From positions 1 through 64,000 of the forward strand of contig JAGZEG010000005.1 of the NCBI GenBank assembly GCA_018368455.1: a stretch of DNA of 64,000 nt. The letters are read 5' to 3'. A program made the position numbers and the translations under genes. Positions 26,734 through 36,459 of the stretch are shown here, one piece after another (the first letter of the stretch is position 1; each line of letters starts with the position of its first letter). Origin of the DNA: Coriobacteriia bacterium. Lineage in GTDB: Bacteria > Actinomycetota > Coriobacteriia > Coriobacteriales > UMGS124. A model generated the notes under the pieces. It was not told the DNA's origin. It made no database searches and worked only from the letters and a program-made list of their open reading frames with translations.

Positions 26734-26773
26734 GGGCTCGGGGCGTCACCGACGGGCGTCCCGGGCCCCTTTT
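26734..26773 (+). terminator. Terminator or attenuator between fdhF and hyfA
   Basis: GGGCTCGGGGCG (26734-26745) and CGTCCCGGGCCC (26757-26768) form a 12-bp stem including G-T pairs, followed by CTTTTC. It lies only 17 bases before the hyfA start, so it probably attenuates read-through rather than ending the operon. Confidence 0.7.
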
Positions 26774-26789
26774 CAGGATGGGAGCGGGT

Positions 26790-27389
26790 GTGAATCGCTT
26801 CATAAGTATCGAGCCGGATAGGTGCATTGGGTGCGGCACCTGTCGCTCGGCTTGTCACGATGGGCATTACAACGCAGGGCTGCAGTCGGAGCCCCGCCTT
26901 GCTGTGATGAAGGTCGATGAGGTTACGGCCGCCATCGCCTGTCATCATTGCGAGGGAGCTCCGTGCGCGGAGGTCTGCCCTGTCAATGCCATCGTGCATG
27001 AGAACAACATGATCCACGTGAACGAGCAGCATTGCGTCGGGTGCCGCCTGTGCGCCGTCGCCTGCCCGTTCGGTGCCATCCACCCAAGTGGCACCTCTAT
27101 TGCCGGTGTCGCCGGCATCGCGTACGAGACGCCGATCCACGAGGCCAACCTGAGCGATCTGCTCACGTGGGACCCGGGCGTCATCACGTGCGCGGTCAAG
27201 TGCGACCTGTGCTCGTTCGACCCGGAGGGTGGCCCGCGCTGCGTCGCGGCTTGCCCGACGCGCACTCTTCGCTATATCAGCGAGGAGGACAACAAGGACC
27301 TCAACGACGTCAAGCGCTACCGCACCGCGGCTCAGAGCGACGTGCTTGAGGGCGTCAGCCACGGCATGGGATTGGAGGAGAGCGAATAA
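26790..27389 (+). CDS. hyfA: Hydrogenase-4/FHL ferredoxin subunit HyfA/HycB
   Basis: The 199-residue protein has four [4Fe-4S] cysteine groups: CIGCGTCRSAC, CHHCEGAPCAEVCP, CVGCRLCAVACP, and CDLC with a later CVAACP. It should carry electrons from FdhF to the hydrogenase module. The GTG at 26790 follows GGGAG by five bases; an ATG at 26778 has no usable ribosome site. Its stop overlaps the ATG of hyfB, so the genes are coupled. It resembles the 23841 ferredoxin but has a longer loop before the last cluster group. Confidence 0.9.
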   Translation: MNRFISIEPDRCIGCGTCRSACHDGHYNAGLQSEPRLAVMKVDEVTAAIACHHCEGAPCAEVCPVNAIVHENNMIHVNEQHCVGCRLCAVACPFGAIHPSGTSIAGVAGIAYETPIHEANLSDLLTWDPGVITCAVKCDLCSFDPEGGPRCVAACPTRTLRYISEEDNKDLNDVKRYRTAAQSDVLEGVSHGMGLEESE

Positions 27390-29398
27390 TGGCCGTCACC
27401 CTGTTCCTTGCCTCCATGGTCACCTCCATCGTCGCTGGCTTTGTGTCCATTCTGCTCAAGCAGACGGAGAAGACTGCGAAGATGGCCGGCTGCGGGCTGG
27501 GCATCGCCGCTGCCGCTATGAGCCTGCTTGCGGGCCTCATCGCCATGATCGGCAACGGCGAGTCGTTCAGCGCGAGCTTCCTGTTCCCGTTCGCGCAGTT
27601 CTCGCTGCTGCTGAACCCGCTGGCTGGCCTGATGGTCACGATCATCTCGATCCTGGCCCTCGTCGCGTTCATCTACGGCATCTCGTATCTCGACGAGTAC
27701 AAGGGCAAGCAGGCTCGCGCTTGCATGTTCCTCAACTGGTTCGTCGCGTCGATGATGCTCGTCATCGCGGCTGACAACGCGTTCTGGTTCCTCGTAGCCT
27801 TCGAGCTCATGTCGCTCACGAGCTACTTCCTCGTCATCATCGAGGAGCAGCCCGGCTCCATCAAGGGCGGCTTCATGTACCTGGTCATGGCACACCTCGG
27901 CTTCGTGTTCATCATGATGTCGTTCCTGCTCATGGCCAACGCAGCGGGCTCGTTCGAATTCTCCGCCTTCCGCGCGACGCCTCTGGCGCCCTGGATGGCG
28001 TCGCTGTGCTTCGTCATGGCGTTCTTCGGCTTCGGCGCGAAGGCCGGCATGATCCCGCTGCACAGCTGGCTGCCCATGGCTCACCCGGCGGCTCCGTCCA
28101 ACGTGTCGGCGCTCATGTCCGGCGGCATGATCAAGATCGGTATCTTCGGTATCGTGAAGGTCGGTCTTGACCTGCTGTCCGCCTCTGGCGTCGAGCTGTG
28201 GTGGGGCTTCCTCGTGCTCGTCATCGGCGCCATCTCCTCGGTGCTCGGCGTCGTCTACGCTCTGGCCGAGCACGACATCAAGCGCCTGCTGGCCTACCAC
28301 TCCGTCGAGAACATCGGCATCATCCTGCTCGGTGTGGGCGCTGCCCTCATCGGTGCGGCGATGGACAACACGGTGCTCGCCGGCCTTGGCCTGCTCGCCG
28401 CTCTGTACCACACGTTCAACCACGCCATGTTCAAGGGCGAGCTCTTCCTGGGCGCCGGCTCTCTGCTGTACTCCCTGGGCACCCGCAACATGGAGGAGAT
28501 GGGCGGCCTGTTCAAGCGCATGCCCTGGACGGCTGTCTGCTTCCTCATCGGCGCCCTGGCCATCTCGGCCATCCCGCCGCTGAATGGCTTCGTCTCCGAG
28601 TGGTTCACGTACCAGTCGCTGTTTGACGCCGCGTTCCTGGGCAACAAGGCGACGATGGTGTTCGCCGTGCTCGCCGTCGTGGCCCTGGCCATCACCGGCG
28701 CGCTGGCCGTCACGTGCTTCGTGAAGGCCTACGGCGTCACGTTTGCCGGCGCTCCCCGCAGCCAGAAGGCCGCGGAGGCCAAGGAGGTCCCGACGCCGAT
28801 GATCGTCGGCCAGGTCATCCTCGCCGCCGTCTGCGTCATTCTCGGCCTGGGCGCCCCGTTCATCGCGCTGGTCTTTGCGCATGTTGCCGCGTCTGTGCTC
28901 GCGACGCCGGCTCTCGACGTCGTCACCGGTGCCGCGACGGAGAACGTCATCACCGGCACGGCTATGTCGACGCCGCTGATCGCCATCCTGCTCGTCGCCT
29001 TCGTCGCGCTGGCCATCTTTGGCCGCAAAGCGCTCAACCACGGCCTGGCTCCGCGCATGGCGCAGCCTTGGGCCTGCGGCTACGAGCCTGACAAGGAGAT
29101 GCCCGTCATCGCCACGAGCTTCGCTTCTGACGTGAACATGTTCCTGAAGCCGCTCTACACGATCCGGGACTTCTGCACGAGCGTGTGCTGGAAGATAGCG
29201 CACTTCTTTGAGGGCTCCGTCGACGTCGCGCGCGCCGTCGAGCCTCAGCCCGACAAGATCCTGGTGGACGACGTCGCGCATGGCGTGGACGTCCTGGGCC
29301 GCCTCGCCCAGAAGATCGTCGGTGGCAACTACAGCGTGTACATCATGTACATCGTCGTTGCCCTGATCGTCTTCTTGGTCCTGGCCGTGGCGCTGTAG
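27389..29398 (+). CDS. hyfB: Hydrogenase-4 membrane subunit HyfB (antiporter-like)
   Basis: The 669-residue membrane protein is an NuoL/NuoN-type antiporter-like subunit, close in length to E. coli HyfB. The core has PLHSWLPMAHPAAPSNVSAL, then the lysine-bearing HDIKRLLAYHSVENIG, and NHAMFKGELFLGAGS. Such subunits are thought to couple hydrogenase turnover to ion pumping. It overlaps hyfA by one base and is followed by hyfC after 13 bases. Confidence 0.92.
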   Translation: MAVTLFLASMVTSIVAGFVSILLKQTEKTAKMAGCGLGIAAAAMSLLAGLIAMIGNGESFSASFLFPFAQFSLLLNPLAGLMVTIISILALVAFIYGISYLDEYKGKQARACMFLNWFVASMMLVIAADNAFWFLVAFELMSLTSYFLVIIEEQPGSIKGGFMYLVMAHLGFVFIMMSFLLMANAAGSFEFSAFRATPLAPWMASLCFVMAFFGFGAKAGMIPLHSWLPMAHPAAPSNVSALMSGGMIKIGIFGIVKVGLDLLSASGVELWWGFLVLVIGAISSVLGVVYALAEHDIKRLLAYHSVENIGIILLGVGAALIGAAMDNTVLAGLGLLAALYHTFNHAMFKGELFLGAGSLLYSLGTRNMEEMGGLFKRMPWTAVCFLIGALAISAIPPLNGFVSEWFTYQSLFDAAFLGNKATMVFAVLAVVALAITGALAVTCFVKAYGVTFAGAPRSQKAAEAKEVPTPMIVGQVILAAVCVILGLGAPFIALVFAHVAASVLATPALDVVTGAATENVITGTAMSTPLIAILLVAFVALAIFGRKALNHGLAPRMAQPWACGYEPDKEMPVIATSFASDVNMFLKPLYTIRDFCTSVCWKIAHFFEGSVDVARAVEPQPDKILVDDVAHGVDVLGRLAQKIVGGNYSVYIMYIVVALIVFLVLAVAL

Positions 29399-29411
29399 GA
29401 GGGAGGGAAGC

Positions 29412-30344
29412 ATGGTTAACGTTCTCATCGGCATCCTGCAGGCAATCATCGTTGTCCTGATCGCGCCGTTCTTCTCGGGCCTTGCCCGCGTCGTGCGCGC
29501 CAAGATCACGAGCCGCAAGGGCCCGGATATCTGGCAGGACTACCGTGACCTCTCCAAGCTCATGCATCGCCAGGAGGTCCTGAGCAAGGATACGAGCTTT
29601 GTCCACCGCATCATGCCGCCCCTGTTCTTTGCGGTCATGCTCATCCTTGCGATGGGCATCCCGATGATCACGCAGTACAGCCCCATTCCGCTGCTCGGCG
29701 ACATCATCACGATCCTGTACCTCATGGCTCTGCCCCGCTTCTTCTTCTCGCTGGCTGCTCTGGACACGTCCTCGGCATACGGCGGCGTCGGCGGCATCCG
29801 TGAGCTCATCGTCGGCGTGCTCGTTGAGCCCACGATGATCCTGTCCCTGTTCGCCACGGCCCTGGCCGTCGGTTCCACGAACGTTGGCGTCATGGGCGTC
29901 ACGATCGCGTCCGGCGCTGCTACGGCCCCCGTGGCCGTCGTGCTGGCTGCTGTCGCGTTCGCGATGGCGTGCTATGTCGAGCTGGGCAAGGTCCCGTTCG
30001 ATATGGCCGAGGCTGAGCAGGAGCTGCAGGAGGGCCCTCTGGCCGAGTACTCTGGCGCGTCGCTCGCCCTGCTCAAGCTCTCGATGAGCATGAAGCAGGT
30101 CCTCGTCGTGTCCTGGTTCATCGGCATCTTCCTGCCGTTCGGCGCGGCCCCCGTGGCCATCACCGCCGGCTCGTTCTTCCTGGGCCTCGTGCTGTATCTC
30201 GTCAAGCTCGTCGTGCTGTTCCTGATCATCAACGTGATCGAGAGCTCTGTCGTTCGCGTTCGGTTCAAGCTGCTCGGCTCGCAGACGTGGGCCATCTTCG
30301 GCATCTCTGTCCTGTCGTTCGTGTTCGTCGTCGTTGGCGTGTAG
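29412..30344 (+). CDS. hyfC: Hydrogenase-4 membrane subunit HyfC (NuoH-like)
   Basis: This 310-residue membrane protein is the HyfC/HycD/NuoH-type anchor. Its loop ARVVRAKITSRKGPDIWQDY, the late VPFDMAEAEQEL and the EGPLAEYSG motif are typical of the quinone-chamber subunit that contacts the hydrogenase arm. GGAGGGAG precedes the ATG. It sits between hyfB and hyfD, in the standard gene order. Confidence 0.93.
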   Translation: MVNVLIGILQAIIVVLIAPFFSGLARVVRAKITSRKGPDIWQDYRDLSKLMHRQEVLSKDTSFVHRIMPPLFFAVMLILAMGIPMITQYSPIPLLGDIITILYLMALPRFFFSLAALDTSSAYGGVGGIRELIVGVLVEPTMILSLFATALAVGSTNVGVMGVTIASGAATAPVAVVLAAVAFAMACYVELGKVPFDMAEAEQELQEGPLAEYSGASLALLKLSMSMKQVLVVSWFIGIFLPFGAAPVAITAGSFFLGLVLYLVKLVVLFLIINVIESSVVRVRFKLLGSQTWAIFGISVLSFVFVVVGV

Positions 30345-30365
30345 TCTGAAGGGAGGAGAAAACCA

Positions 30366-31814
30366 ATGCCTGTCATAGAGACCCTTGGGCTGCTCGCCAT
30401 CGCCGTCCCGTTCATCGCCGCCGCGCTGCTGCTGCTGTTCCCGCGCCCGGCTGCCAAGTGGTTCACGATCGTCGGTGCGTCTATCTCGACGATTCTGACG
30501 ATTGCAGTTGCCGCCATGTACTTCCAGGGCGGCAAGGAGGCCACGGACATCGTGTTCGCGTCGATGGGTGAGGCCGAGATCCTCGGCTTTACGTTCGACA
30601 ACATGAGCACGCTGCTCGCTCCTGCGTTCGTCGGCATCGGCCTTCTGGTTACGATCTACTCGGTTGCGTACATGTCGGAGAAGAACCGCGAGCATCCCGA
30701 TGCCCCGCGCAAGCGCTTCTACGTGTACCTGTCGATGTTCATCGGCGCCATGGCCGGTATCGTGTACAGCTCGACCCTTGTCGGTCAGGTCATCTTCTTC
30801 GAGGTGACGGGTGCGTGCTCGTGGGGCCTCATCGGCTACTACGCCACGCCCACGGCCAGCAAGGCGGCCATGAAGGCCCTCATCATCACGCACATCGGCT
30901 CGCTGGGCCTGTTCGTCGCGGCCATCGTGACGTTCGTCCAGACCGGTACGTTTGCGCTGACCGCCATCGCTGACCTCAGCGACGGCTGGAAGATGGTCGT
31001 GCTGTTCGGCATCCTGTTCGCCGCGTGGGCCAAGTCCGCGCAGCTCCCGATGTACATGTGGCTGCCGAGCGCCATGGAGGCGCCGACGCCTGTGTCCGCG
31101 TACCTGCACGGCGCCTCGATGGTCAAGGTCGGCGTCTGCATCTTTGCGCGCGGCCTGCTCGTCGCCGGCCCCATCCCGGAGCCTGTGGCGTGGGTTGCCT
31201 GCATCGGCGCCCTGTGCACGATGCTGTTTGGCTTCCTGATGTACCTGCCTCAGAAGGACATGAAGCGCCTGCTGGCCTTCTCCACGATCGCCCAGCTTGC
31301 CTACATCTTCATGGGCCTCGGCCTGTTCGCGTTCGGCAGCGACATGGCGTTCGACGGCGCCGTGGCGCACATCTTCAACCACGCGTTCGCCAAGACGCTG
31401 TTCTTCCTCGTTGCCGGCTCGCTGTCCTTCACGCTGGGCACGCGTATGCTGCCGAAGGTCAAGGGCCTTATGAAGCGCTACCCGGTCACGGGCGTCGCCT
31501 TCGCGTTCGCTGCCCTGGCCATCGCTGGCGTGCCGCCGATGAACTGCTTCTTCTCGAAGTTCCAGATCTTTGCCGGTGGCTTCGAGGTCGGCGCGACGCA
31601 TCCGTTCGCGCTCGCTCTCGTCGTCATCATGATCTTCGAGACGGTCGCGACGTTCGCCTGGTTCCTCAAGTGGATGGGTTCCGTGCTTCCGGGCGAGCCC
31701 TCCGAGGAGGTCGCCGCTGGCCAGCCCCTGCCCAAGGCCATGTCTGGCGTGTTCATCGCTCTGATGATTCTTGTCGTCGTCTCCGGCCCCCTGTCGGCCG
31801 CGTGGCTGGGTTAG
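30366..31814 (+). CDS. hyfD: Hydrogenase-4 membrane subunit HyfD (antiporter-like)
   Basis: The 482-residue protein is a second antiporter-like subunit, matching HyfD in length and position. It contains the ITHIGSLGLF helix, WAKSAQLPMYMWLPSAMEAP, SAYLHGASMVKVGV, and KDMKRLLAFSTIAQLAYI with the key lysine. HyfD is found in hydrogenase-4 but not in the smaller FHL-1, so its presence shows an FHL-2 type complex. GGAGGAG precedes the ATG. Confidence 0.93.
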   Translation: MPVIETLGLLAIAVPFIAAALLLLFPRPAAKWFTIVGASISTILTIAVAAMYFQGGKEATDIVFASMGEAEILGFTFDNMSTLLAPAFVGIGLLVTIYSVAYMSEKNREHPDAPRKRFYVYLSMFIGAMAGIVYSSTLVGQVIFFEVTGACSWGLIGYYATPTASKAAMKALIITHIGSLGLFVAAIVTFVQTGTFALTAIADLSDGWKMVVLFGILFAAWAKSAQLPMYMWLPSAMEAPTPVSAYLHGASMVKVGVCIFARGLLVAGPIPEPVAWVACIGALCTMLFGFLMYLPQKDMKRLLAFSTIAQLAYIFMGLGLFAFGSDMAFDGAVAHIFNHAFAKTLFFLVAGSLSFTLGTRMLPKVKGLMKRYPVTGVAFAFAALAIAGVPPMNCFFSKFQIFAGGFEVGATHPFALALVVIMIFETVATFAWFLKWMGSVLPGEPSEEVAAGQPLPKAMSGVFIALMILVVVSGPLSAAWLG

Positions 31815-31824
31815 GAGGTAAGCG

Positions 31825-32478
31825 ATGGGATACACACTCGTCAACATCCTGGGCGCGTTGCTCATCGTGACGTCGACGCTCGTCGTGCTCTCCAAGTCCA
31901 TGAAGCGGACGGTCATCACGTACGCGGTTCAGTCGTTCATCCTCGTGATGCTGCTGCTCACGCTCGGCATCACGACGGGCGCGACCGAGCTCATGCTCTG
32001 GTCCGCCTCGGCGTTCGTCACGAAGGTCATCCTCGTGCCGGCCATCATCTGGTACACGTACAAGAAGATGGGCTGCCCGGATGACTCCAACGCCAAGTCC
32101 AAGCTCAATCCGGCCCTGAGCGTCGTGCTCATCGCCGTCGAGGTGCTCGTGTGCTTCTGGGCCGTCTCTGGCATCCAGCTGCCCACGGCCGCCGAGGTCA
32201 AGCCGGCTCTCGCCATCTCGCTCGCTCACTTCTTCGTGGGCCTGACCTGCATCGTGAGCCAACGCAACATCATGAAGTCCGTCTTTGGCTACTGCCTGAT
32301 GGAGAATGGCTCTCACGTGACGCTGGCCTTGCTGGCCCCCACCGCGCCTGAGATCATCGAGATCGGCATCGCCACCGACGCCATCTTCGCCGTGCTCATC
32401 ATGTCCATCGTCGTTTCGAGGATCTGGAAGGGCGTCCACACGCTCGACTCGAACGACCTGACGAATCTGAGGGGGTAG
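31825..32478 (+). CDS. hyfE: Hydrogenase-4 membrane subunit HyfE
   Basis: The 217-residue membrane protein matches HyfE in length and order. Its end (FAVLIMSIVVSRIWKGVHTL) is typical. It corresponds to a NuoK-related subunit and lies between the HyfD and HyfF antiporter-like subunits. AGGAGG precedes the ATG and hyfF starts seven bases after the stop. Confidence 0.9.
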   Translation: MGYTLVNILGALLIVTSTLVVLSKSMKRTVITYAVQSFILVMLLLTLGITTGATELMLWSASAFVTKVILVPAIIWYTYKKMGCPDDSNAKSKLNPALSVVLIAVEVLVCFWAVSGIQLPTAAEVKPALAISLAHFFVGLTCIVSQRNIMKSVFGYCLMENGSHVTLALLAPTAPEIIEIGIATDAIFAVLIMSIVVSRIWKGVHTLDSNDLTNLRG

Positions 32479-32485
32479 GGGCGGC

Positions 32486-34051
32486 ATGGAACTCTCCGCG
32501 CTTCTCATCGCTCTCCTTGCTTGCCCTCTGGTCTTCACCCTGGTGATGGCCGCGCTTCCCAAGGAGACGAGCCGTTCTCTGTTCGCAGCCGTGCACATGG
32601 TCTCGATGACCGCCGTGCTCGTGCTGTCGATCATGACCGCCGGCCCGGTTCTGCTGAACAACACGGCGATCGACGCCATGGGCCTGTGGTTCCACCTCGA
32701 CTCGCTCGGCGCCATCTTCGTGCTGCTCATCGGCGTCATCGGCTTCCTCACGGGCCTGTTCTCGCTGCCCTATGTGAAGCACGACGTCCTGAACCACGTC
32801 ATGGACGCTGATCGCGTCAAGCAGTACTACGCGCTGTTCAGCTGCTTTGTGTTCACGATGTTGCTCGCCACGACGACGAACAACATCATCCTGATGTGGG
32901 CTGCCGTCGAGGCCACGACGCTGTCCACGGTGTTCCTCGTGGGCATCTATCGCAACGATCTGTGCCTCGAGGCTTCGTGGAAGTACGCCATCGTCTGCAC
33001 GGCTGGCGTCGCGTTCGGCCTGTTCGGCACGCTGCTCGTGTATGCCAACGCTGCCGACATCATGGCTAACCCCCATGAGGCCGCGTTCCTGACGAGCATC
33101 CTGCCCTACGCTGGCCAGCTTGACCCCCAGCTCATGAAGATCGCCTTTGTGTTCGTCGTCATCGGCTTCGGCACGAAGGCCGGCCTGTTCCCGATGCACA
33201 CGTGGCTGCCCGACGCGCACTCCCAGGCGCCGAGCCCCGTGTCGGCCCTGCTGTCCGGCGTGCTGCTCAAGTGCGCCATCCTGGTGATCATCCGCTTCTA
33301 CATGCTTGACATCCAGACGGTGGGCGCCTTCTTCCCGCAGCTCATCCTCATGATCGTCGGCGCGCTGTCCATCGTGTTCGCCGCGCTGTCGCTCGTGAGC
33401 CAGCATGACCTCAAGCGCAAGTTCGCGTACCACTCGGTCGAGAACGTCGGCATCATCGCCATCTGCCTCGGCTTCGGTGGCCCGCTGGGCATCGCTGCGG
33501 CCATCCTGCACTGCGTGTTCCACGGCTTCACGAAGGCCCTGCTGTTCTGCCTGTCCGGTAACATCCTCATGAAGTACGGCACGCGTGATCTGCGCAAGAT
33601 CACGGGCGTCATCGAGGCCATGCCGATCACGGCCACGCTCATGGTCGTCGGCCTGTTCGCCCTGGCTGGCTTCCCGCCGCTGGCGATGTTCATCTCCGAG
33701 TTCCTGATGTTCGTCTCCGGCGTTGCGGCTGGCTACCTGTGGCTCGTCATCGTCGTCGCCGTCGCGCTGACCGTCGTGATCTCCGTCATCATGACGATCA
33801 TCTCGGGCTCCATCCTGCACAAGGCTCCGGAGGGTATGAAGAAGGGCGACGTCTCGGCGCTGGCCCTCATCCCCGAGATCATCCTGCTCGTTGGCATCAT
33901 CTGGTTCGGCGTTGCCACGCCTAAGCCGCTGGTGCAGGGCGTCGAGAACAGCTGCGCCATCGTGCTGCAGCAGGATACGGATGAGCTGCACCAGGCTCCT
34001 CTGTTCCGCCAGCTGTTCGGCACCGAGACCACGACGTCCGAGATTGGCTAG
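32486..34051 (+). CDS. hyfF: Hydrogenase-4 membrane subunit HyfF (antiporter-like)
   Basis: The 521-residue protein is the third antiporter-like subunit. Its core contains KAGLFPMHTWLPDAHSQAP, the SPVSALLSGVLLK helix, and HDLKRKFAYHSVENVGI. Three such subunits in one operon suggest a more strongly ion-coupled complex than FHL-1. The stop is eight bases before the hyfG start. Confidence 0.93.
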   Translation: MELSALLIALLACPLVFTLVMAALPKETSRSLFAAVHMVSMTAVLVLSIMTAGPVLLNNTAIDAMGLWFHLDSLGAIFVLLIGVIGFLTGLFSLPYVKHDVLNHVMDADRVKQYYALFSCFVFTMLLATTTNNIILMWAAVEATTLSTVFLVGIYRNDLCLEASWKYAIVCTAGVAFGLFGTLLVYANAADIMANPHEAAFLTSILPYAGQLDPQLMKIAFVFVVIGFGTKAGLFPMHTWLPDAHSQAPSPVSALLSGVLLKCAILVIIRFYMLDIQTVGAFFPQLILMIVGALSIVFAALSLVSQHDLKRKFAYHSVENVGIIAICLGFGGPLGIAAAILHCVFHGFTKALLFCLSGNILMKYGTRDLRKITGVIEAMPITATLMVVGLFALAGFPPLAMFISEFLMFVSGVAAGYLWLVIVVAVALTVVISVIMTIISGSILHKAPEGMKKGDVSALALIPEIILLVGIIWFGVATPKPLVQGVENSCAIVLQQDTDELHQAPLFRQLFGTETTTSEIG

Positions 34052-34059
34052 GAGCTGAC

Positions 34060-35805
34060 ATGAGCAACGTTTCTAACACCAACATCGGCCTGCGGAGGTG
34101 TGAGAGCCACGTCGAGGCTGTTCGCCAGAACATCCCCGGTGCGCTGCTCAAGGCCGAGTGGCAGGACGACAACCAGGTCACCATCACGGTGAAGACGGAC
34201 ACGCTTCCCGACGTGGTGAGCTACCTGTACTACCAGCGCGACGGTTGGCTGCCCATGATGGTGGGCAACGACGAGCGCAAGATCTGCGGCATGTACGCTG
34301 TGTACTACATCCTGTCCATGGAGGGGGAGGACCGCGGCTTCGTCACCGTGCGCGCCGAGATCGACCCCGCCACGATGGAGTACCCGTCCGTCACGCCGCT
34401 CGTGCCCGCCTGCGTGTGGAGCGAGCGCGAGGTTCGCGACATGTTCGGCCTCGTGCCGGTGGGCCTGCCCGACAAGCGCCGCCTCGTCCTGCCGGACGAC
34501 TGGCCTGACGGGCTCTACCCGCTGCGCAAGGACTCGATGGACTACCGCAAGCGCCCCGAGCCGGTGTCTGACGTGGAGAACTACAAGTTCCTCACGGAGA
34601 CCCACGGCAAGGAGACGACGGTCATGCCGATGGGCCCGCTGCACATCACCTCGGACGAGCCGGGTCACTTCCGCCTGTTCGTCGAGGGCGAGCACATCAT
34701 CGACGCCGACTACCGTCTGTTCTACGTGCACCGCGGCATGGAGAAGGTCGCTGAGGCGCGCATGAACTACGATGCGGTCACGTTCCTCGCCGACCGCGTC
34801 TGCGGCATCTGCGGCTGCGCCCACTCCGTGGCGTACGCCGAGGCCGTCGAGCACGCCATGAACATCGAGGTGCCCGCGCGTGCCCAGGCGATTCGCGCCA
34901 TCATGCTCGAGGTTGAGCGTATGCACTCGCACCTGCTCAACCTGGGTCTCGTGTGCCACTACGCTGGCTTCGACTCGGGCTTCTACCAGTTCTTCCGCGT
35001 GCGTGAGCGCTCGATGGACCTGGCCGAGAAGCTCGTCGGTCACCGCAAGACGTACGGCCTGAACCTCATCGGCGGCGTGCGTCGCGACATCCTGAAGGAG
35101 CAGCGTCAGCAGACGATCGAGATCTGCGACGGTCTTCGCAAGGACGTCCTCGAGCTCGTCGACATGCTGCTCTCGACGCCGAACTTCATCGCTCGCGCCG
35201 AGGGCGTCGGCAAGCTCGACCGCACGATCGCCCGCGACTACAGCCCCGTCGGCCCGTGCATGCGCGGTTCGGGCTTTGCTCGCGACGTGCGCTTCGTGCA
35301 CCCGTTCGACGGCTACAAGCTGCTGCCGAGTGACAAGTTCCAGACCGCGACGCAGGACACCTGCGACGTCAAGGGTCGTACGCTCGTGCGCGTCCAGGAG
35401 TTCCTCGACGCCATCGACATGACGGAGTACCTGCTCAACTGCCTGCCCGATGGCCCGATCCTGAACGAGAACTTCACGTACGTGCCTCACAAGTTCGGCA
35501 TCGGCTACACCGAGGCGCCGCGCGGCGAGGACATACACTGGGCCATGACGGGCGACAACCAGAAGTGCTATCGTTGGCGCGCCAAGGCGGCAACGTACAG
35601 CAACTGGCCCGTCCTGCGCTTCATGCTTCGCGGCAACACGATCTCCGACGCTGCCCTTATCATCGGCAGCCTCGACCCGTGCTACTCGTGCACGGACCGC
35701 GTCACGGTCGTGGATGTCAACAAGCACACGGAGAAGGTCATCACGAAGGATCAGCTCGAGCGCTACGCTGTTGACCGTACGCACTCTCCGCTGCTTGAGG
35801 ACTAG
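34060..35805 (+). CDS. hyfG: [NiFe] hydrogenase large subunit HyfG (NuoCD-like)
   Basis: The 581-residue protein fuses a NuoC-like N-terminal part (about 1-180, with CVWSEREVRDMFGL) to the catalytic large-subunit part. The nickel ligands are in RVCGICGCAH (Cys248, Cys251) and DPCYSC (Cys541, Cys544). About 37 residues follow the last motif and would be removed by the maturation protease, for which hycI lies downstream. The group is 4a, proton-reducing, with H2 as product. GGAGCTGAC precedes the ATG. Confidence 0.95.
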   Translation: MSNVSNTNIGLRRCESHVEAVRQNIPGALLKAEWQDDNQVTITVKTDTLPDVVSYLYYQRDGWLPMMVGNDERKICGMYAVYYILSMEGEDRGFVTVRAEIDPATMEYPSVTPLVPACVWSEREVRDMFGLVPVGLPDKRRLVLPDDWPDGLYPLRKDSMDYRKRPEPVSDVENYKFLTETHGKETTVMPMGPLHITSDEPGHFRLFVEGEHIIDADYRLFYVHRGMEKVAEARMNYDAVTFLADRVCGICGCAHSVAYAEAVEHAMNIEVPARAQAIRAIMLEVERMHSHLLNLGLVCHYAGFDSGFYQFFRVRERSMDLAEKLVGHRKTYGLNLIGGVRRDILKEQRQQTIEICDGLRKDVLELVDMLLSTPNFIARAEGVGKLDRTIARDYSPVGPCMRGSGFARDVRFVHPFDGYKLLPSDKFQTATQDTCDVKGRTLVRVQEFLDAIDMTEYLLNCLPDGPILNENFTYVPHKFGIGYTEAPRGEDIHWAMTGDNQKCYRWRAKAATYSNWPVLRFMLRGNTISDAALIIGSLDPCYSCTDRVTVVDVNKHTEKVITKDQLERYAVDRTHSPLLED

Positions 35806-35819
35806 AAGGGGAGGAGACC

Positions 35820-36452
35820 ATGCTAAAGCTCTGGAAGATCGGCGCTAAGGCGGGTAACTCCACCGTGAAGTACCCGTTCGCGCCGATGCCCACCAACAAG
35901 GACATGCGCGGCAAGCCGCAGCACGACGCCGAGCGCTGCATCGCATGCGGCGCGTGCGCGGTGGCCTGCCCGGCCAACGCCATCCGCATGGAGACGGACC
36001 TGAAGGCCAAGACGATCACCTGGTCCATCAACTTCGGTCGCTGCATCTTCTGCGGCCGTTGCGAGGAGCAGTGCCCGCTTGAGGCCATCAAGCTGTCCGA
36101 GGAGTTCGAGCTTGCCGTCGGCAACAAGGCCGACCTCATGGAGCAGGCTGTCTACGAGGTGCAGTGCTGCGCCGAGTGCGGCGAGCCCTATGCTCCGCGT
36201 AAGGAGGTCGACCTGTGCCGTCGCCTGCTGCAGAAGAACGCGGGGCGCGAGTCGCTCGAAGCCGCTGACGTCGTGGACCTGTGCCCGACGTGCAAGCGCC
36301 TCGCCGACGCCAAGCGCGCCAAGGAGATGAGCGAGACGGCCCACGCGCGTCAGCTGATCGACGCGCTGGAGACTGGCACGACGTTCACGACCGCCGCCGA
36401 CCTCTACGCAGCGACGGACGAGGCGGCGCCGGCTATCGAGAAGGGAGAGTGA
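35820..36452 (+). CDS. hyfH: Hydrogenase-4 ferredoxin subunit HyfH
   Basis: The 210-residue protein has two [4Fe-4S] motifs, CIACGACAVACPANA and CIFCGRCEEQCPLEA, like NuoI. A C-terminal part follows with CCAECGEP and CPTCKR, which may bind a metal as in HycF/HyfH. It should link HyfA to the small subunit HyfI. The C-terminus is somewhat longer than in E. coli. GGGGAGGAG precedes the ATG, and hyfI begins seven bases after the stop. Confidence 0.92.
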   Translation: MLKLWKIGAKAGNSTVKYPFAPMPTNKDMRGKPQHDAERCIACGACAVACPANAIRMETDLKAKTITWSINFGRCIFCGRCEEQCPLEAIKLSEEFELAVGNKADLMEQAVYEVQCCAECGEPYAPRKEVDLCRRLLQKNAGRESLEAADVVDLCPTCKRLADAKRAKEMSETAHARQLIDALETGTTFTTAADLYAATDEAAPAIEKGE

Positions 36453-36459
36453 GCATAGT

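Noticed and set aside
24410..26839. 809-codon open frame on the reverse strand
   Set aside because: It is an antisense shadow of fdhF. GC-rich third positions keep the opposite strand open; it has no recognisable domain.
29343..31919. 858-codon reverse open frame
   Set aside because: Antisense shadow of hyfC and hyfD, made of Arg/His/Asp-rich text without any family.
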